From: Betaproteobacteria bacterium
GTDB taxonomy: Bacteria > Pseudomonadota > Gammaproteobacteria > Burkholderiales > Gallionellaceae
DNA length: 43,420 bases
NCBI GenBank assembly: GCA_020055845.1
Contig: JAGVIV010000118.1
Location: 1-43,420, forward strand
Direction: 5' to 3'
Shown here one piece after another: positions 17,008 to 27,439 of this stretch; position 1 is the stretch's first letter, and every line of letters starts with the position of its first letter. The translations under genes and the position numbers were made by a program. The notes below the pieces were generated by a model. The model had not been told where the DNA came from. It did not search any database and saw nothing but the letters and a program-made list of their open reading frames with translations.

Positions 17008-19368
17008 TTACTGAACACCATGTGCCAACAAATATTTTGCCAGCGGGATATCTGAATAATGTATGTGATTCAACAGCCAATCCTTAATCGACTGCAAAGC
17101 CAAGAGGTCGCCACCCTGCGTTAAACGCGACTTGAAGTGTACCGCCTCATCCACCAGATGCACGTGCTCCTGATCGTGCTGTTTCAGCTCGGGGTAACCG
17201 TATCGCTCCATCAAGCGGTGTTCTGTCGCAAAATGGAATGCCGTAAATTCGAGCAGCTCATCGTACAACTGCAAGCTAGTCTCATCGCTCTCTTTATTCT
17301 TAATCGCACCATTGAGGCGATTGACCATCCGCACCAATTCACGATGCTGCTCATCAATTTCGACCACACCGACATGATGCGCCTTGTCGAACACAATCCA
17401 CGCTTCGGCATCACTCGCCGTTGCCGGCGTTCCGCCAAAATAAGTATAGGTATTTTTGCCCTTATGCTTGCTTTCATACATCGCGGCATCTGCAGCAGCC
17501 AACAGGCTGTCCATCTCGTCACCGTTGTCGGGATAAACGCTGATTCCCATGCTGACACCCACCGAGCACTCCCGTCCATCCGGCAAAGTCATCATCTGTA
17601 CGAATGCCTGCAATATCTGCTCCGCAATGTGCTCGACCTCCGACGGGCTATCCAGCTCCCCCACGATGATGGCAAATTCGTCCCCGCCCAAACGTGCAAC
17701 CGTATCCACCGCACGCAGACACGCCAGCAAACGCTGTGCCACCATCTTCAACACGGCATCTCCCGCCTCGTGTCCGTATATATCGTTGATTGGCTTAAAT
17801 CCGTCCAGATCAAGGAACAACAACGCCACATGTGTGCGGCTGCGTCTGGCCTGCGACAAGTTTTGCGATAAGCGATCAAAGAACAAAGCGCGATTTGGCA
17901 GCCCGGTCAGCTTGTCGTGGTAAGCCATAAAACTGATCTGCTGCTCAGCCCGCTTGCTTTCAGTGATGTCCTGAATCGCGCAAATAAAGTAATCCGGCTC
18001 ACTCTTTTCATTGCGCACCAGCGACACTTGTACCGTTCCCCACAACACTTTACCGTCTTTGCGGAGATAGCGTTTATCCATTTTAAAGTCTTCAAGCTCT
18101 CCGGTAATCAGTTTTTTTACCTGCGCAACACCCGATTCCAAGTCGTCTGGATGCGTGATCTGCTGCCATGACAGATGCTGCGATGACGCTGCCTCACGGC
18201 CGTAACCAAACATGGCGCACCATGCATCATTAACTTCAATGAATTCACCGTTGAGCGAATTACGTACCATGGGCAATGCGGTATGCTCAAAGACCATGCG
18301 GAAACGCTTATCCGCCTCTATTTGCAGCACATCGGCGCGCACGCGCTCCTTCAGAATTGCCGTATCCACCGCCAGCTGTTCACGCCTCCACCATTGCCAG
18401 AACCATGCCCCGCCCAGAGTACAAATAAAAATCATCAACAACGTGGCGAGCAACTCGATACGGTTCACCAGCGCATAGGCTTCATCCTCGTACACCTTAG
18501 AGACCAACACCCAGGGCGTACCCGCAATCAGGGTCGCAAATGACAATACCGCGGCCCCCGTATAGTCATGCGCATGTTCCAGCAAACCGCTCTTGCCCAA
18601 TACGGCTTGTGCAGCGGCTAAATTGGGAGAGCTCAATGGCAAGCTGAATGTCAGCGGCGCATCTTCGCGTTGGCGTAATTTATTCAGAAACAGCACTCGG
18701 TCACCTTCGGCACGAACCAACTGCACTTCCGCACCCTCGCCTGCCACAGACCGAGTCTCGATCAGCGGGAACAAGTAGGTCGCGGGATTCTCCGAAAAAT
18801 ATATCGCACCGATAGATTTTTTGCCCACGCTCAATGCGCTCATAAAACCCAAGCCCACGGGCAAATCGAGATCGTCATGACGGTGCAAGTCAATCATCTC
18901 CATCTGCCGGAAACTCATGGCACGGCGTGCATATTCGGTCAGATTTTCTTCATAATCAATATGCCTTCCGGCATGCAACACGAGTAGACCCCGTGCATCG
19001 TAGAGCGAAATGGAATGGTAGTGATGGGAGACAATGAAGGCATCCAAGCGCTTCACAATACGTTCGCGCTGAACTCCATTTTTTTTACCGGACAATATCC
19101 ATTGCTCGATATCCAGCGGAAAATAAGGGTCGTCGGAAAGTGTCTGAATGTCCGAACGGCGGTCATCAAGCCAATCTTTTATCTGGTCGGCTTTGAGTTT
19201 ACCGATAGCGGCAATCTGTTCTTTTTTGTCTGCTTTTATCGCGTCGCGCAAATTCAGAAAAACAAGGTTCCCTGCCACCACCAGCGCTGCTGCAACCGTC
19301 AGTAATGCAAGCAACGGTTTTAAGCCCGGCTTGAAGCGCCCTTGTTCGATATTGAGATGGGGATCCAT
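17008..19368 (-). CDS. Membrane PAS-GGDEF diguanylate cyclase with C-terminal bacteriohemerythrin domain
   Basis: A 786-residue protein: TM helix (about 18-39), a periplasmic sensor region (about 45-295, CACHE-like), a second TM helix (about 300-320), PAS (about 355-470), GGDEF (about 485-645) and a hemerythrin domain (about 655-786). The cyclase has GGDEF and an RAVD inhibitory site upstream. The di-iron ligand pattern is complete: EIDEQH, HFATE plus H, HDQEH and HIHYSD. Oxygen or NO binding could therefore tune c-di-GMP synthesis. A GTG at 19452 would lengthen the protein by 28 residues but abuts the terminator of the previous gene, so I prefer ATG 19368. Confidence 0.92.
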   Translation of the reverse strand: MDPHLNIEQGRFKPGLKPLLALLTVAAALVVAGNLVFLNLRDAIKADKKEQIAAIGKLKADQIKDWLDDRRSDIQTLSDDPYFPLDIEQWILSGKKNGVQRERIVKRLDAFIVSHHYHSISLYDARGLLVLHAGRHIDYEENLTEYARRAMSFRQMEMIDLHRHDDLDLPVGLGFMSALSVGKKSIGAIYFSENPATYLFPLIETRSVAGEGAEVQLVRAEGDRVLFLNKLRQREDAPLTFSLPLSSPNLAAAQAVLGKSGLLEHAHDYTGAAVLSFATLIAGTPWVLVSKVYEDEAYALVNRIELLATLLMIFICTLGGAWFWQWWRREQLAVDTAILKERVRADVLQIEADKRFRMVFEHTALPMVRNSLNGEFIEVNDAWCAMFGYGREAASSQHLSWQQITHPDDLESGVAQVKKLITGELEDFKMDKRYLRKDGKVLWGTVQVSLVRNEKSEPDYFICAIQDITESKRAEQQISFMAYHDKLTGLPNRALFFDRLSQNLSQARRSRTHVALLFLDLDGFKPINDIYGHEAGDAVLKMVAQRLLACLRAVDTVARLGGDEFAIIVGELDSPSEVEHIAEQILQAFVQMMTLPDGRECSVGVSMGISVYPDNGDEMDSLLAAADAAMYESKHKGKNTYTYFGGTPATASDAEAWIVFDKAHHVGVVEIDEQHRELVRMVNRLNGAIKNKESDETSLQLYDELLEFTAFHFATEHRLMERYGYPELKQHDQEHVHLVDEAVHFKSRLTQGGDLLALQSIKDWLLNHIHYSDIPLAKYLLAHGVQ

Positions 19369-19452
19369 ATGCGGCGACAAGCTACTCGTCCGATTATTAT
19401 ATTTGCTTGCAACCCTACACTTGCCAGAAAATATTTCAAGTTTTATAAACAC

Positions 19453-19478
19453 AAAACCCGCTTGAAAAAGCGGGTTTT
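19453..19478 (-). terminator. Rho-independent terminator after the ferredoxin gene
   Basis: AAAACCCGCTT (19453-19463) pairs with AAGCGGGTTTT (19468-19478) around a short loop. A T-run ends the minus-strand stem. It separates the rsmD-coaD-ferredoxin cluster from the downstream hemerythrin-cyclase gene. Confidence 0.88.
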
Positions 19479-19496
19479 ATTTGGTTTACAACTGGC

Positions 19497-19754
<258 letters not shown>

Positions 19755-19764
19755 TTACTCTCCT

Positions 19765-20768
<1,004 letters not shown>

Positions 20769-20858
20769 TTTGTTAATTTTACTTCCCCTCCCGGTTTAAC
20801 CTCCGCATCACAAACTAATGATGGGCGTGCCCCAAGCTCTGCACTCTCTGCGGCGTAT

Positions 20859-22178
20859 TTATTTTTTGAGCTCTACTTTTTCTTCCGGCGCACCGACCAT
20901 CACGGTTGCCATGGCATCGGGATGGATACGGCGTTTAAACGCGTCGCGTATTTGTTCAACTGTCACTTTGTCGACCTTGGCGCTGAAATCATCCAGATAG
21001 CTCAGCGGCAGGTGATAGAAACCGATCACCGCGAGATAGTCGAGAATTTTTTTGTTGCTGTCGATGCGTAATGGAAAACCGCCAATGATGTTGTCTTTGG
21101 CGGCCTTTAGCTCTTTTCTTGTCACGCCTTTGTCCACGAATTCGCGCAGCGTGGCGCGAGTTAGTCTGAGCGCCTCATCGGCCTGTTCTTTTTTAGTTTG
21201 CAGGCCAATTTGAAACGCACCCGGTTGCTGCATGGGCATGAAATAGCTGTAGACACTGTAAGCCATGCCGCGCTGCTCGCGAATCTCATGCATCAAGCGC
21301 GAGACAAACCCGCCGCCGCCGAGAATGTAGTTACCAACATACAGGGGGAAATAGTCTGGATCATTGCGCGCGATACCCGGCGCGCCGATCAGGATGTGGC
21401 TCTGGGTGGCAGGATGCGCGATGCGCTGCTCACTGGCGGGAATAGATTCCGTCACGGCGGCGATATGCGTGGGTGCTCCGCCTGCGGGCAGATTTGCGGT
21501 GAGTTGCTGCGCGATTTGCTCTGCCTGCGCGCGCGTGATGTCGCCCATCAGCGCGACGATTGCGGCAGCCGCGCCGAAATACGTGCGGTAAAAACTTTCC
21601 AGATCGGCGCGTTGGATTTTTTCCACATCGGCCACATCCTGCGCCCAGCCGTAGGGATGCGCACCAAACACCGCTTTGCCGAATGCCTTGCCGGCGATAC
21701 TTTCCGGTTTGGTCTCCGCCTCCTTCAATGCCGAGATTAAGCGCGTCTTTTCGCGCGCGAGTACGGCATCGGGAAATAGCGGGTGTTGCAGTGCCCGCGC
21801 CATAATATCCAGCGCTACATCGCGTTCTGCGGCGTTGCTCAAGGTGCGCAGACTCAGCCCGGAACGGTCCGTATCGGAATGCCCGCCCATCTGCGCCCCG
21901 ATGTCCGCAAGCTTGCGCGCGATGTCGTCCTCATTCATGCCTTCCACGCCCAGATTCAGCAGGCCGTTGGTCAAACCCGCCACGCCTTTTTTCTGCGCGT
22001 CATCAAAGCCGCTGCCCGCCGCAAAATCGACAGCCACATCCAGCATGGGGAGATCGTGATCCTCCACGAAATAGACCTGCGCGCCGGAAGGCGATTGCCA
22101 GTGCTGTATCCGGGGTGAAGCATAAACATCAGCCGCGCAGCCGCAGAGCAGCAATAAGATAGCGAATTTAGTGCGCAT
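20859..22178 (-). CDS. M16-family protein, zinc site absent (non-catalytic partner)
   Basis: A 439-residue exported protein with signal peptide MRTKFAILLLLCGCAADVYA. It has the M16 two-lobe fold: AAGSGFDDAQKKGVAGLTNGLL, where the inverted zinc motif HxxEH should be (here GVAGLTN, no His), a PHPYGWAQ-like segment (GAHPYGWAQD), and the C-terminal GGGGFVSRLMHEIREQRGMAYSVYS region. The lost metal ligands suggest it is the non-catalytic half of a heterodimer with the upstream gene, as in mitochondrial processing peptidase. The ATG at 22178 (preceded by GGGGGAA) overlaps the end of that gene by 11 bp; a start further upstream would put 25 residues before the signal peptide. Confidence 0.9.
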   Translation of the reverse strand: MRTKFAILLLLCGCAADVYASPRIQHWQSPSGAQVYFVEDHDLPMLDVAVDFAAGSGFDDAQKKGVAGLTNGLLNLGVEGMNEDDIARKLADIGAQMGGHSDTDRSGLSLRTLSNAAERDVALDIMARALQHPLFPDAVLAREKTRLISALKEAETKPESIAGKAFGKAVFGAHPYGWAQDVADVEKIQRADLESFYRTYFGAAAAIVALMGDITRAQAEQIAQQLTANLPAGGAPTHIAAVTESIPASEQRIAHPATQSHILIGAPGIARNDPDYFPLYVGNYILGGGGFVSRLMHEIREQRGMAYSVYSYFMPMQQPGAFQIGLQTKKEQADEALRLTRATLREFVDKGVTRKELKAAKDNIIGGFPLRIDSNKKILDYLAVIGFYHLPLSYLDDFSAKVDKVTVEQIRDAFKRRIHPDAMATVMVGAPEEKVELKK

Positions 22179-23529
22179 GGGAATTCCCCCCGGTGTGTTT
22201 TGACTCGCCCGAAAGCGGCTGCGGATCAAGTATCGCCACAGTGAGGTTGTCATCCTGCAAAATATCGCGGGCGACTTGCTGGACTTGTTGCGCAGTCACT
22301 TCCCGAATCTTTTTCAACATCACCGGTATCGCCCCGTATCCCAGTCCGATACTTTCCATCTGGCCGATCTGCATGGCTTGGTAAAAGACAGAATCGCGTT
22401 TGTAAACTTCGTTTGCCGTGACTTGCGCCTTGACGCGCTGCAGCTCCTCGGCGCTCACGCCATCACGCGCAAGGCGTGTCAATTGCTCGCGCAACGCCGT
22501 TTCAAGTTGCTCCAGCGTCTTGCCCTCGGAGGGTGTACCTTCCAGCACAAACATACCCGGCCCGCGTGCCGTGCTGTCATATCCGGCACCCACCTCGCTC
22601 GCGATCTGCTGCTCGCGCACCAACGTTTTGTTCAAACGCGCCGACTCGTTGCCGTCAAGCACGCCCGCCAAAACCTCCAGTGCGTATGGCACACTGTCCT
22701 TCTCCGCATCGCGCACAGTCGGGGCATGGTAGGCCATGATGAGATGTGGCAGTTGCGCCGGGGCTTTCACCGTGATGCGTTTGATGCCGAGCTGTACCGG
22801 CTCGCTGTAATGCTTGCGCGGCGGCAATACACGCGCCGGGATGCCGCCGTAATAGCGTTGCGCCATGGCGAACACATCCTGCGCATGCACATCGCCGGCG
22901 ATAACCAATACCGCGTTGTTGGGCGCATACCAAGTCGCGTACCAGTGCTGCGCGTCGCGCACCGTCATTGCCTGCAGGTCGTTCATCCAACCGATGACCG
23001 GATGCTGGTAAGGGTGTTCCTGATACGCCGCCGCCATGAGTTTTTCATACATGAGCGCGTGTGCTTCGTCGTCGGTGCGCATACGCCGCTCCTCCATCAC
23101 CACCCTGATCTCTTTGCCGAACTCTTGCGCAGTCAATTGCAAATTGTGCATGCGGTCCGCCTCCAGACGCATCGCCAAAGGCAGTTTGGAACGGTGCAGC
23201 TGCTGGAAGTACGCGGTGTAATCGTAACTGGTGAAAGCGTTCTCGCGCCCCCCAGCCGCTGCGATACGCTTGGAGAACTGCCCCATCTGAACAGCGCGTG
23301 TACCTTTGAACATCATATGTTCCAGCACGTGCGCCACGCCTGTCGTACCGGTGCTTTCATCCATGCTGCCGGCGCGATACCATATCTGCTGCACCAGAAC
23401 CGGTGCACGGTGGTCTTCTTTGACGATGACTTTGAGACCGTTGGACAGCGTCCGCTCGAACACTTCGGCCTGAACCGGGACGGTACTCAACAACAGCGCG
23501 ATACAAACACTCCACAAGCTTGTGTGCAT
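22168..23529 (-). CDS. M16-family zinc metallopeptidase, catalytic subunit
   Basis: A 453-residue exported peptidase. A signal peptide (MHTSLWSVCIALLLSTVPVQA) is followed by LSNGLKVIVKEDHRAPV and the inverted zinc motif HVLEH in TGVAHVLEHMMFKGT. The third ligand glutamate lies in the helix EIRVVMEERR, about 76 residues on. Acts in the periplasm on unfolded peptides or proteins, by family analogy; substrate unknown. Forms an overlapping pair with the zinc-less homologue downstream, so a heterodimer is likely. Divergent from ftsY. Confidence 0.93.
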   Translation of the reverse strand: MHTSLWSVCIALLLSTVPVQAEVFERTLSNGLKVIVKEDHRAPVLVQQIWYRAGSMDESTGTTGVAHVLEHMMFKGTRAVQMGQFSKRIAAAGGRENAFTSYDYTAYFQQLHRSKLPLAMRLEADRMHNLQLTAQEFGKEIRVVMEERRMRTDDEAHALMYEKLMAAAYQEHPYQHPVIGWMNDLQAMTVRDAQHWYATWYAPNNAVLVIAGDVHAQDVFAMAQRYYGGIPARVLPPRKHYSEPVQLGIKRITVKAPAQLPHLIMAYHAPTVRDAEKDSVPYALEVLAGVLDGNESARLNKTLVREQQIASEVGAGYDSTARGPGMFVLEGTPSEGKTLEQLETALREQLTRLARDGVSAEELQRVKAQVTANEVYKRDSVFYQAMQIGQMESIGLGYGAIPVMLKKIREVTAQQVQQVARDILQDDNLTVAILDPQPLSGESKHTGGNSHAH

Positions 23530-23648
23530 ATTTATAGCCCAAGACAGATCAATCAGAATAAAATACTACCGGCACCAAAACACCGCCGCAAAGGGCGCGT
23601 ATTATGCGCCATTTCATCGGCTTTCGACCACCCGCTAAAACAACCCAT

Positions 23649-24593
23649 ATGTTCGGTTTCCTGAAAAAATCCAATCCTGAATCCCCGTCTGAAAACAGCG
23701 GCTGGCTGAGCAGTTTAAAAAACGGACTGGCGCGCACAGGCAGGCAATTTGGCGAACTGTTCGGCGCTGGCGGCCACATCAACGAAGACCTCTACGAAGA
23801 ACTGGAGACCATTCTGATTTCGGCCGATGTCGGCATGGATGCCACGCGCCTGTTATTGGCCGATGTGCGCCGCCAAGTTAAAGAACAAAAACTCACCGAA
23901 GCCTCGCAACTTAAAGAAGCGCTGGCACATGCGCTACTCAAGCTGTTGCAGCCGCTGGCACAACCGCTGACGACCGAGCGCAACAAGCCTTTTGTCATCA
24001 TGCTGTGCGGCGTAAACGGCGCGGGCAAAACCACCTCCATCGGCAAACTCGCAAAGCACTTCCAGAATCAGGGGAAGTCAGTATTGCTTGCAGCAGGCGA
24101 CACTTTCCGCGCGGCGGCACGGGAGCAGCTGTTGGAATGGGGCGCGCGCAACAATGTCACGGTCATCGCGCAACAAAGCGGTGATGCGGCGGCGGTGATC
24201 TTCGATGCAGTACAGGCCGCTCAGGCGCGCGGCATCGACGTGGTGCTGGCGGATACCGCTGGACGGCTGACCACGCAGGCGCACCTGATGGAAGAAATCA
24301 AAAAGGTGAAGCGCGTGATCGCCAAAGTGCTGCCCGATGCGCCGCATGAAGTGCTTCTGGTACTGGATGCCAACACGGGACAAAATGCGCTGAGCCAAGT
24401 TAAAGCCTTCGACGAAGCCTTGGATGTGACCGGCTTGGTGCTGACCAAGCTGGACGGCACGGCCAAAGGCGGCGTCATCGCCGCTATCGCCAAAGCCCAC
24501 CCCATTCCCGTACGCTTCATCGGCGTAGGCGAAGGTCTGGAAGATTTGCGACCGTTCGTTGCGGAAGAGTTTGTTGCGGCACTATTGGGATAG
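23649..24593 (+). CDS. ftsY: Signal recognition particle receptor FtsY
   Basis: GTPase that docks SRP-ribosome complexes at the membrane for co-translational insertion. 314 residues from the ATG at 23649 (MFGFLKKSNPES); a frame extension to ATG 23604 would add 15 residues unlike the family. N domain (about 40-100) and G domain with GVNGAGKTTSIGKL (P-loop), DTFRAAAREQL, DTAGRL and TKLDGTAKGG. The acidic A region is very short, as in many betaproteobacteria. It is first in an ftsY-ftsE-ftsX operon. Confidence 0.96.
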   Translation: MFGFLKKSNPESPSENSGWLSSLKNGLARTGRQFGELFGAGGHINEDLYEELETILISADVGMDATRLLLADVRRQVKEQKLTEASQLKEALAHALLKLLQPLAQPLTTERNKPFVIMLCGVNGAGKTTSIGKLAKHFQNQGKSVLLAAGDTFRAAAREQLLEWGARNNVTVIAQQSGDAAAVIFDAVQAAQARGIDVVLADTAGRLTTQAHLMEEIKKVKRVIAKVLPDAPHEVLLVLDANTGQNALSQVKAFDEALDVTGLVLTKLDGTAKGGVIAAIAKAHPIPVRFIGVGEGLEDLRPFVAEEFVAALLG

Positions 24594-24602
24594 GTTTTTA
24601 AA

Positions 24603-25256
24603 ATGATCAAATTCAACCAGGTCTACAAGCGTTATCCCGGCGGGCACGAAGCGCTGAAAAATTTGAGTTTCGAGGTCGCCGAGGGCGAGATGGTTTTTCT
24701 CACCGGCCACTCCGGGGCGGGCAAGAGCACGCTGCTCAAACTCATCGCCGCGATCGAGCGCCCCACCAACGGCAGCGTAATTGTCAAAGGACAGAACATC
24801 AAATCGCTCAAGAGCGGTGCTCTGCCCTATTTGCGCCGCAACCTCGGCCTCATCTTTCAGGACCACAAGCTGCTGTTCGACCGCAACGCCTTCGACAATG
24901 TGATGCTGCCATTGCAAATCTGCGGCTTCGACCATCGCGAGAGCGCCAAACGCGTGCGCGCCGCGCTCGACAAAGTGGGTTTGCTCAGCCGCGAGAAAGC
25001 CAATCCCATCGCGCTGTCGGGCGGTGAACAACAGCGCCTGTGCATCGCACGCGCGATTGTCAATCGCCCCACCATCCTGCTGGCCGACGAACCCACCGGC
25101 AATCTCGACTCGGAGTACTCCGGCGAGATCATGCACATCTTTAAGTCCTTCCATCAGGTCGGAGTGACCCTGCTTGTATCGACACATGACGAGGGAATGC
25201 TCAGCCAATTTCCGGCGCGCGCGCTGTCTTTAAAACACGGGGAGTTGCAAGCATGA
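24603..25256 (+). CDS. ftsE: Cell-division ATP-binding protein FtsE
   Basis: ABC ATPase that powers FtsX to activate cell-wall hydrolases at the septum. 217 residues with Walker [10 protein letters not shown], the Q-loop FQDHKLL, the signature LSGGEQQR, Walker [13 protein letters not shown] and the switch His in STHDEG. Nine bases after ftsY; its stop overlaps the ftsX ATG (ATGA). Confidence 0.97.
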   Translation: MIKFNQVYKRYPGGHEALKNLSFEVAEGEMVFLTGHSGAGKSTLLKLIAAIERPTNGSVIVKGQNIKSLKSGALPYLRRNLGLIFQDHKLLFDRNAFDNVMLPLQICGFDHRESAKRVRAALDKVGLLSREKANPIALSGGEQQRLCIARAIVNRPTILLADEPTGNLDSEYSGEIMHIFKSFHQVGVTLLVSTHDEGMLSQFPARALSLKHGELQA

Positions 25257-26161
25257 AAAGCGCCGCGATTCAACACCTGCAGGTGCTCCGCTTCACGGCA
25301 CAGCGCGTGCTGCACACGCCCGTTGCGAGCCTGCTCAACATCATAGTCATTGGCATCGCTTTGAGCCTGCCGGTGGGCGGATATGTGCTGCTGAAGAATG
25401 TGCAGAGTCTGGCGGCGCAAATGGCCGACACACCGCAGATCAGCGTATTCCTTGCGAACGGCACACGACCTGACGAGATTGCACAGTTCGGCAGACAGCT
25501 CAAAGAACATGCCGCCATAGAGCATATCGAATTCGTGCCGCGCGATTTGGCCTTGCGGCAATTGCAGCAAAGCACTGGGCTGGCGGATGTCGTGGGAGGA
25601 CTCACGCAAAATCCGCTGCCGGACGCTTTCATCATCTACCCCGTAGCGCTCGATGCCAAAAAACTCGAACTGCTGCGCGACGACCTTAAGTCATGGCCGA
25701 AGTTCGAACACGTACAACTGGATTCCGCCTGGGCGCACAAACTCGAGGCTCTGCTCAGATTCGCGCAATTGGCTGTCGTGATACTGGCTGCCATGCTCAG
25801 CTTCGCGCTGGTGGCGATCACGTTCAATACCATACGCCTGCAGATACTGACCCAGCGTGACGAAATCGAAGTATCAAAACTGATAGGCGCCACCAACGGT
25901 TTCATCCGCCGCCCCTTCCTGTACTTCGGGCTGGTGCAAGGTTTACTGGGAGGTGCGGCGGCATGGATTATCATCGCCGCGAGCCTGACTTTGTTGAACT
26001 ATAGCCTGGGTGAATTGATGCAACTCTACGGCAGCAGCTTCAGTCTGAGACATCTGTCGCTTGGCGACAGCATCACGCTGCTGGGTTTTTCCGCCTATCT
26101 GGGATGGCTTGGCGCATGGCTATCGGTCTCGCAACATCTGTGGCAGATCGAGCCGAAATAA
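25253..26161 (+). CDS. ftsX: Cell-division protein FtsX
   Basis: Inner-membrane partner of FtsE, 302 residues. A first TM helix (about 22-44, VASLLNIIVIGIALSLPVGGYVLL) is followed by a periplasmic domain (about 50-165) and three more TM helices (about 175-300), the layout of the FtsX/MacB permease type. rpoH often follows ftsX in proteobacteria; here the next gene is flgL on the opposite strand, 29 bp away. Confidence 0.95.
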   Translation: MKSAAIQHLQVLRFTAQRVLHTPVASLLNIIVIGIALSLPVGGYVLLKNVQSLAAQMADTPQISVFLANGTRPDEIAQFGRQLKEHAAIEHIEFVPRDLALRQLQQSTGLADVVGGLTQNPLPDAFIIYPVALDAKKLELLRDDLKSWPKFEHVQLDSAWAHKLEALLRFAQLAVVILAAMLSFALVAITFNTIRLQILTQRDEIEVSKLIGATNGFIRRPFLYFGLVQGLLGGAAAWIIIAASLTLLNYSLGELMQLYGSSFSLRHLSLGDSITLLGFSAYLGWLGAWLSVSQHLWQIEPK

Positions 26162-26190
26162 ACCGGACGATGCGCCCGCACCGGGGGGCT

Positions 26191-27432
26191 TTACATGTAG
26201 TTAAACATGGACAGCTCGGCAACCTGTTTGAAAGATTTTTGTGCCGCGGTGAGGCTGGTGGTCTGGCGATTCAAGTCACTGATGGCTTTGTTGTAGTCAA
26301 GGTCTTCCAGTGTGGACAGCGTCTGTTTGTATTGCAGACCGAGGTCCTCGCCCGTGGCCTGCAGGGAATCCAATTCGTTCATGCGTGAACCGAGCGAAGC
26401 GCGAACCGTCAACACTCTATCCAAGCCGCGATCCAAGCCGCTCATCGCTTTGCTCAAACTGCTCGTCAGCTGCGCGCCGGTGGCGGCATCCCCGGCCGGG
26501 TTGGTCGTTTGCAAAGCGGTAATCAGATCCGCCATGGTTTTGAACAAGCCCTCGTTGCTGCTGGGGGAGACGCTGAACGAGTCACCCGCCTCCGGCGTGC
26601 CAATAATTGAAAACTGCATGCCGGGGAAATTGATTGCCTCACCGCTCACGTAGGGACTTCCCATATTGTCCCCAGCCTCGTTGACGACCGAGTTTCCCAT
26701 GGGAATAACCGTACCCTGCTTGGCATCGGTAACGATGTAGGTGTTGGGACTGGTAAACGTCAGCTTATACGCGCTTCCCGTGAGCATGTTGGCATTGGTC
26801 ACCGCGCCCTGGCCGATAGAAGCAGCGCCGGTGTTGGCCGAACTGGCTTCCGTTACAAAAATACCGTTGCCGTTCTTCACCCGCATAAAAATATCCGCAC
26901 CAGAATCGCTGGCGGCCATTTTTCTGGAGCTGCTCACCTGCACCATGCGTTGCCCGTCGTCCGCCATGTACTGCACGCCCAAGCCCGTAGTGACGAAGGG
27001 GATGGTTTTTCCCTGAAAACCGGAAAACAGAAAATTGCCCGTACCGTCGGTACTGTTCGCCAGCGCGATGAGCTGATCCAGCCGTCCCTGCAATTCGCCC
27101 GCCACGGATTTTCTATCCGCCGGCGACAAGGTCCCGTTGCCGGCCTGCACCGCCATGGTCTTGGCATCCTGAATAAGCGTGCTCACACTTTGCAGCACCG
27201 CCTCAGCCATGCCCGTGGAGCTTTTGACCGCATTGCGGTTGATTGTGAACTGCGCGTTGGTACCGTCGGCCTGCGACACCTGCAGGGCATTCGCGGAAGC
27301 GGAAGGATCATCCGCCGGTGTCAGCATGCGCCTACCCGATGCGACTTGCTGATTCGTATGCAACAGAGAAGCCTGCTGTTGGTTCAGCATCGAAACATTG
27401 GTATCGAAAACGCTACCCGAACTGATACGCAT
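26191..27432 (-). CDS. flgL: Flagellar hook-filament junction protein FlgL
   Basis: Forms the second junction ring between hook and filament. 413 residues. The N-terminal flagellin-like helix MRISSGSVFDTNVSMLNQQQASLLHTNQQVASGRRM and the C-terminal helix ending YMN-like FKQVAELSMFNYM form the D0/D1 core. The middle (about 170-330) is a variable domain. It follows flgK by 7 bp; both are probably driven by the FliA promoter upstream of flgK. Confidence 0.96.
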   Translation of the reverse strand: MRISSGSVFDTNVSMLNQQQASLLHTNQQVASGRRMLTPADDPSASANALQVSQADGTNAQFTINRNAVKSSTGMAEAVLQSVSTLIQDAKTMAVQAGNGTLSPADRKSVAGELQGRLDQLIALANSTDGTGNFLFSGFQGKTIPFVTTGLGVQYMADDGQRMVQVSSSRKMAASDSGADIFMRVKNGNGIFVTEASSANTGAASIGQGAVTNANMLTGSAYKLTFTSPNTYIVTDAKQGTVIPMGNSVVNEAGDNMGSPYVSGEAINFPGMQFSIIGTPEAGDSFSVSPSSNEGLFKTMADLITALQTTNPAGDAATGAQLTSSLSKAMSGLDRGLDRVLTVRASLGSRMNELDSLQATGEDLGLQYKQTLSTLEDLDYNKAISDLNRQTTSLTAAQKSFKQVAELSMFNYM

Positions 27433-27439
27433 GGCTCAC

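Noticed and set aside
22276-23664. 462-codon plus-strand open frame opposite the M16 peptidase
   Set aside because: Antisense shadow of a GC-rich gene with an intact zinc motif and signal peptide; composition is Arg/His-rich without any domain.
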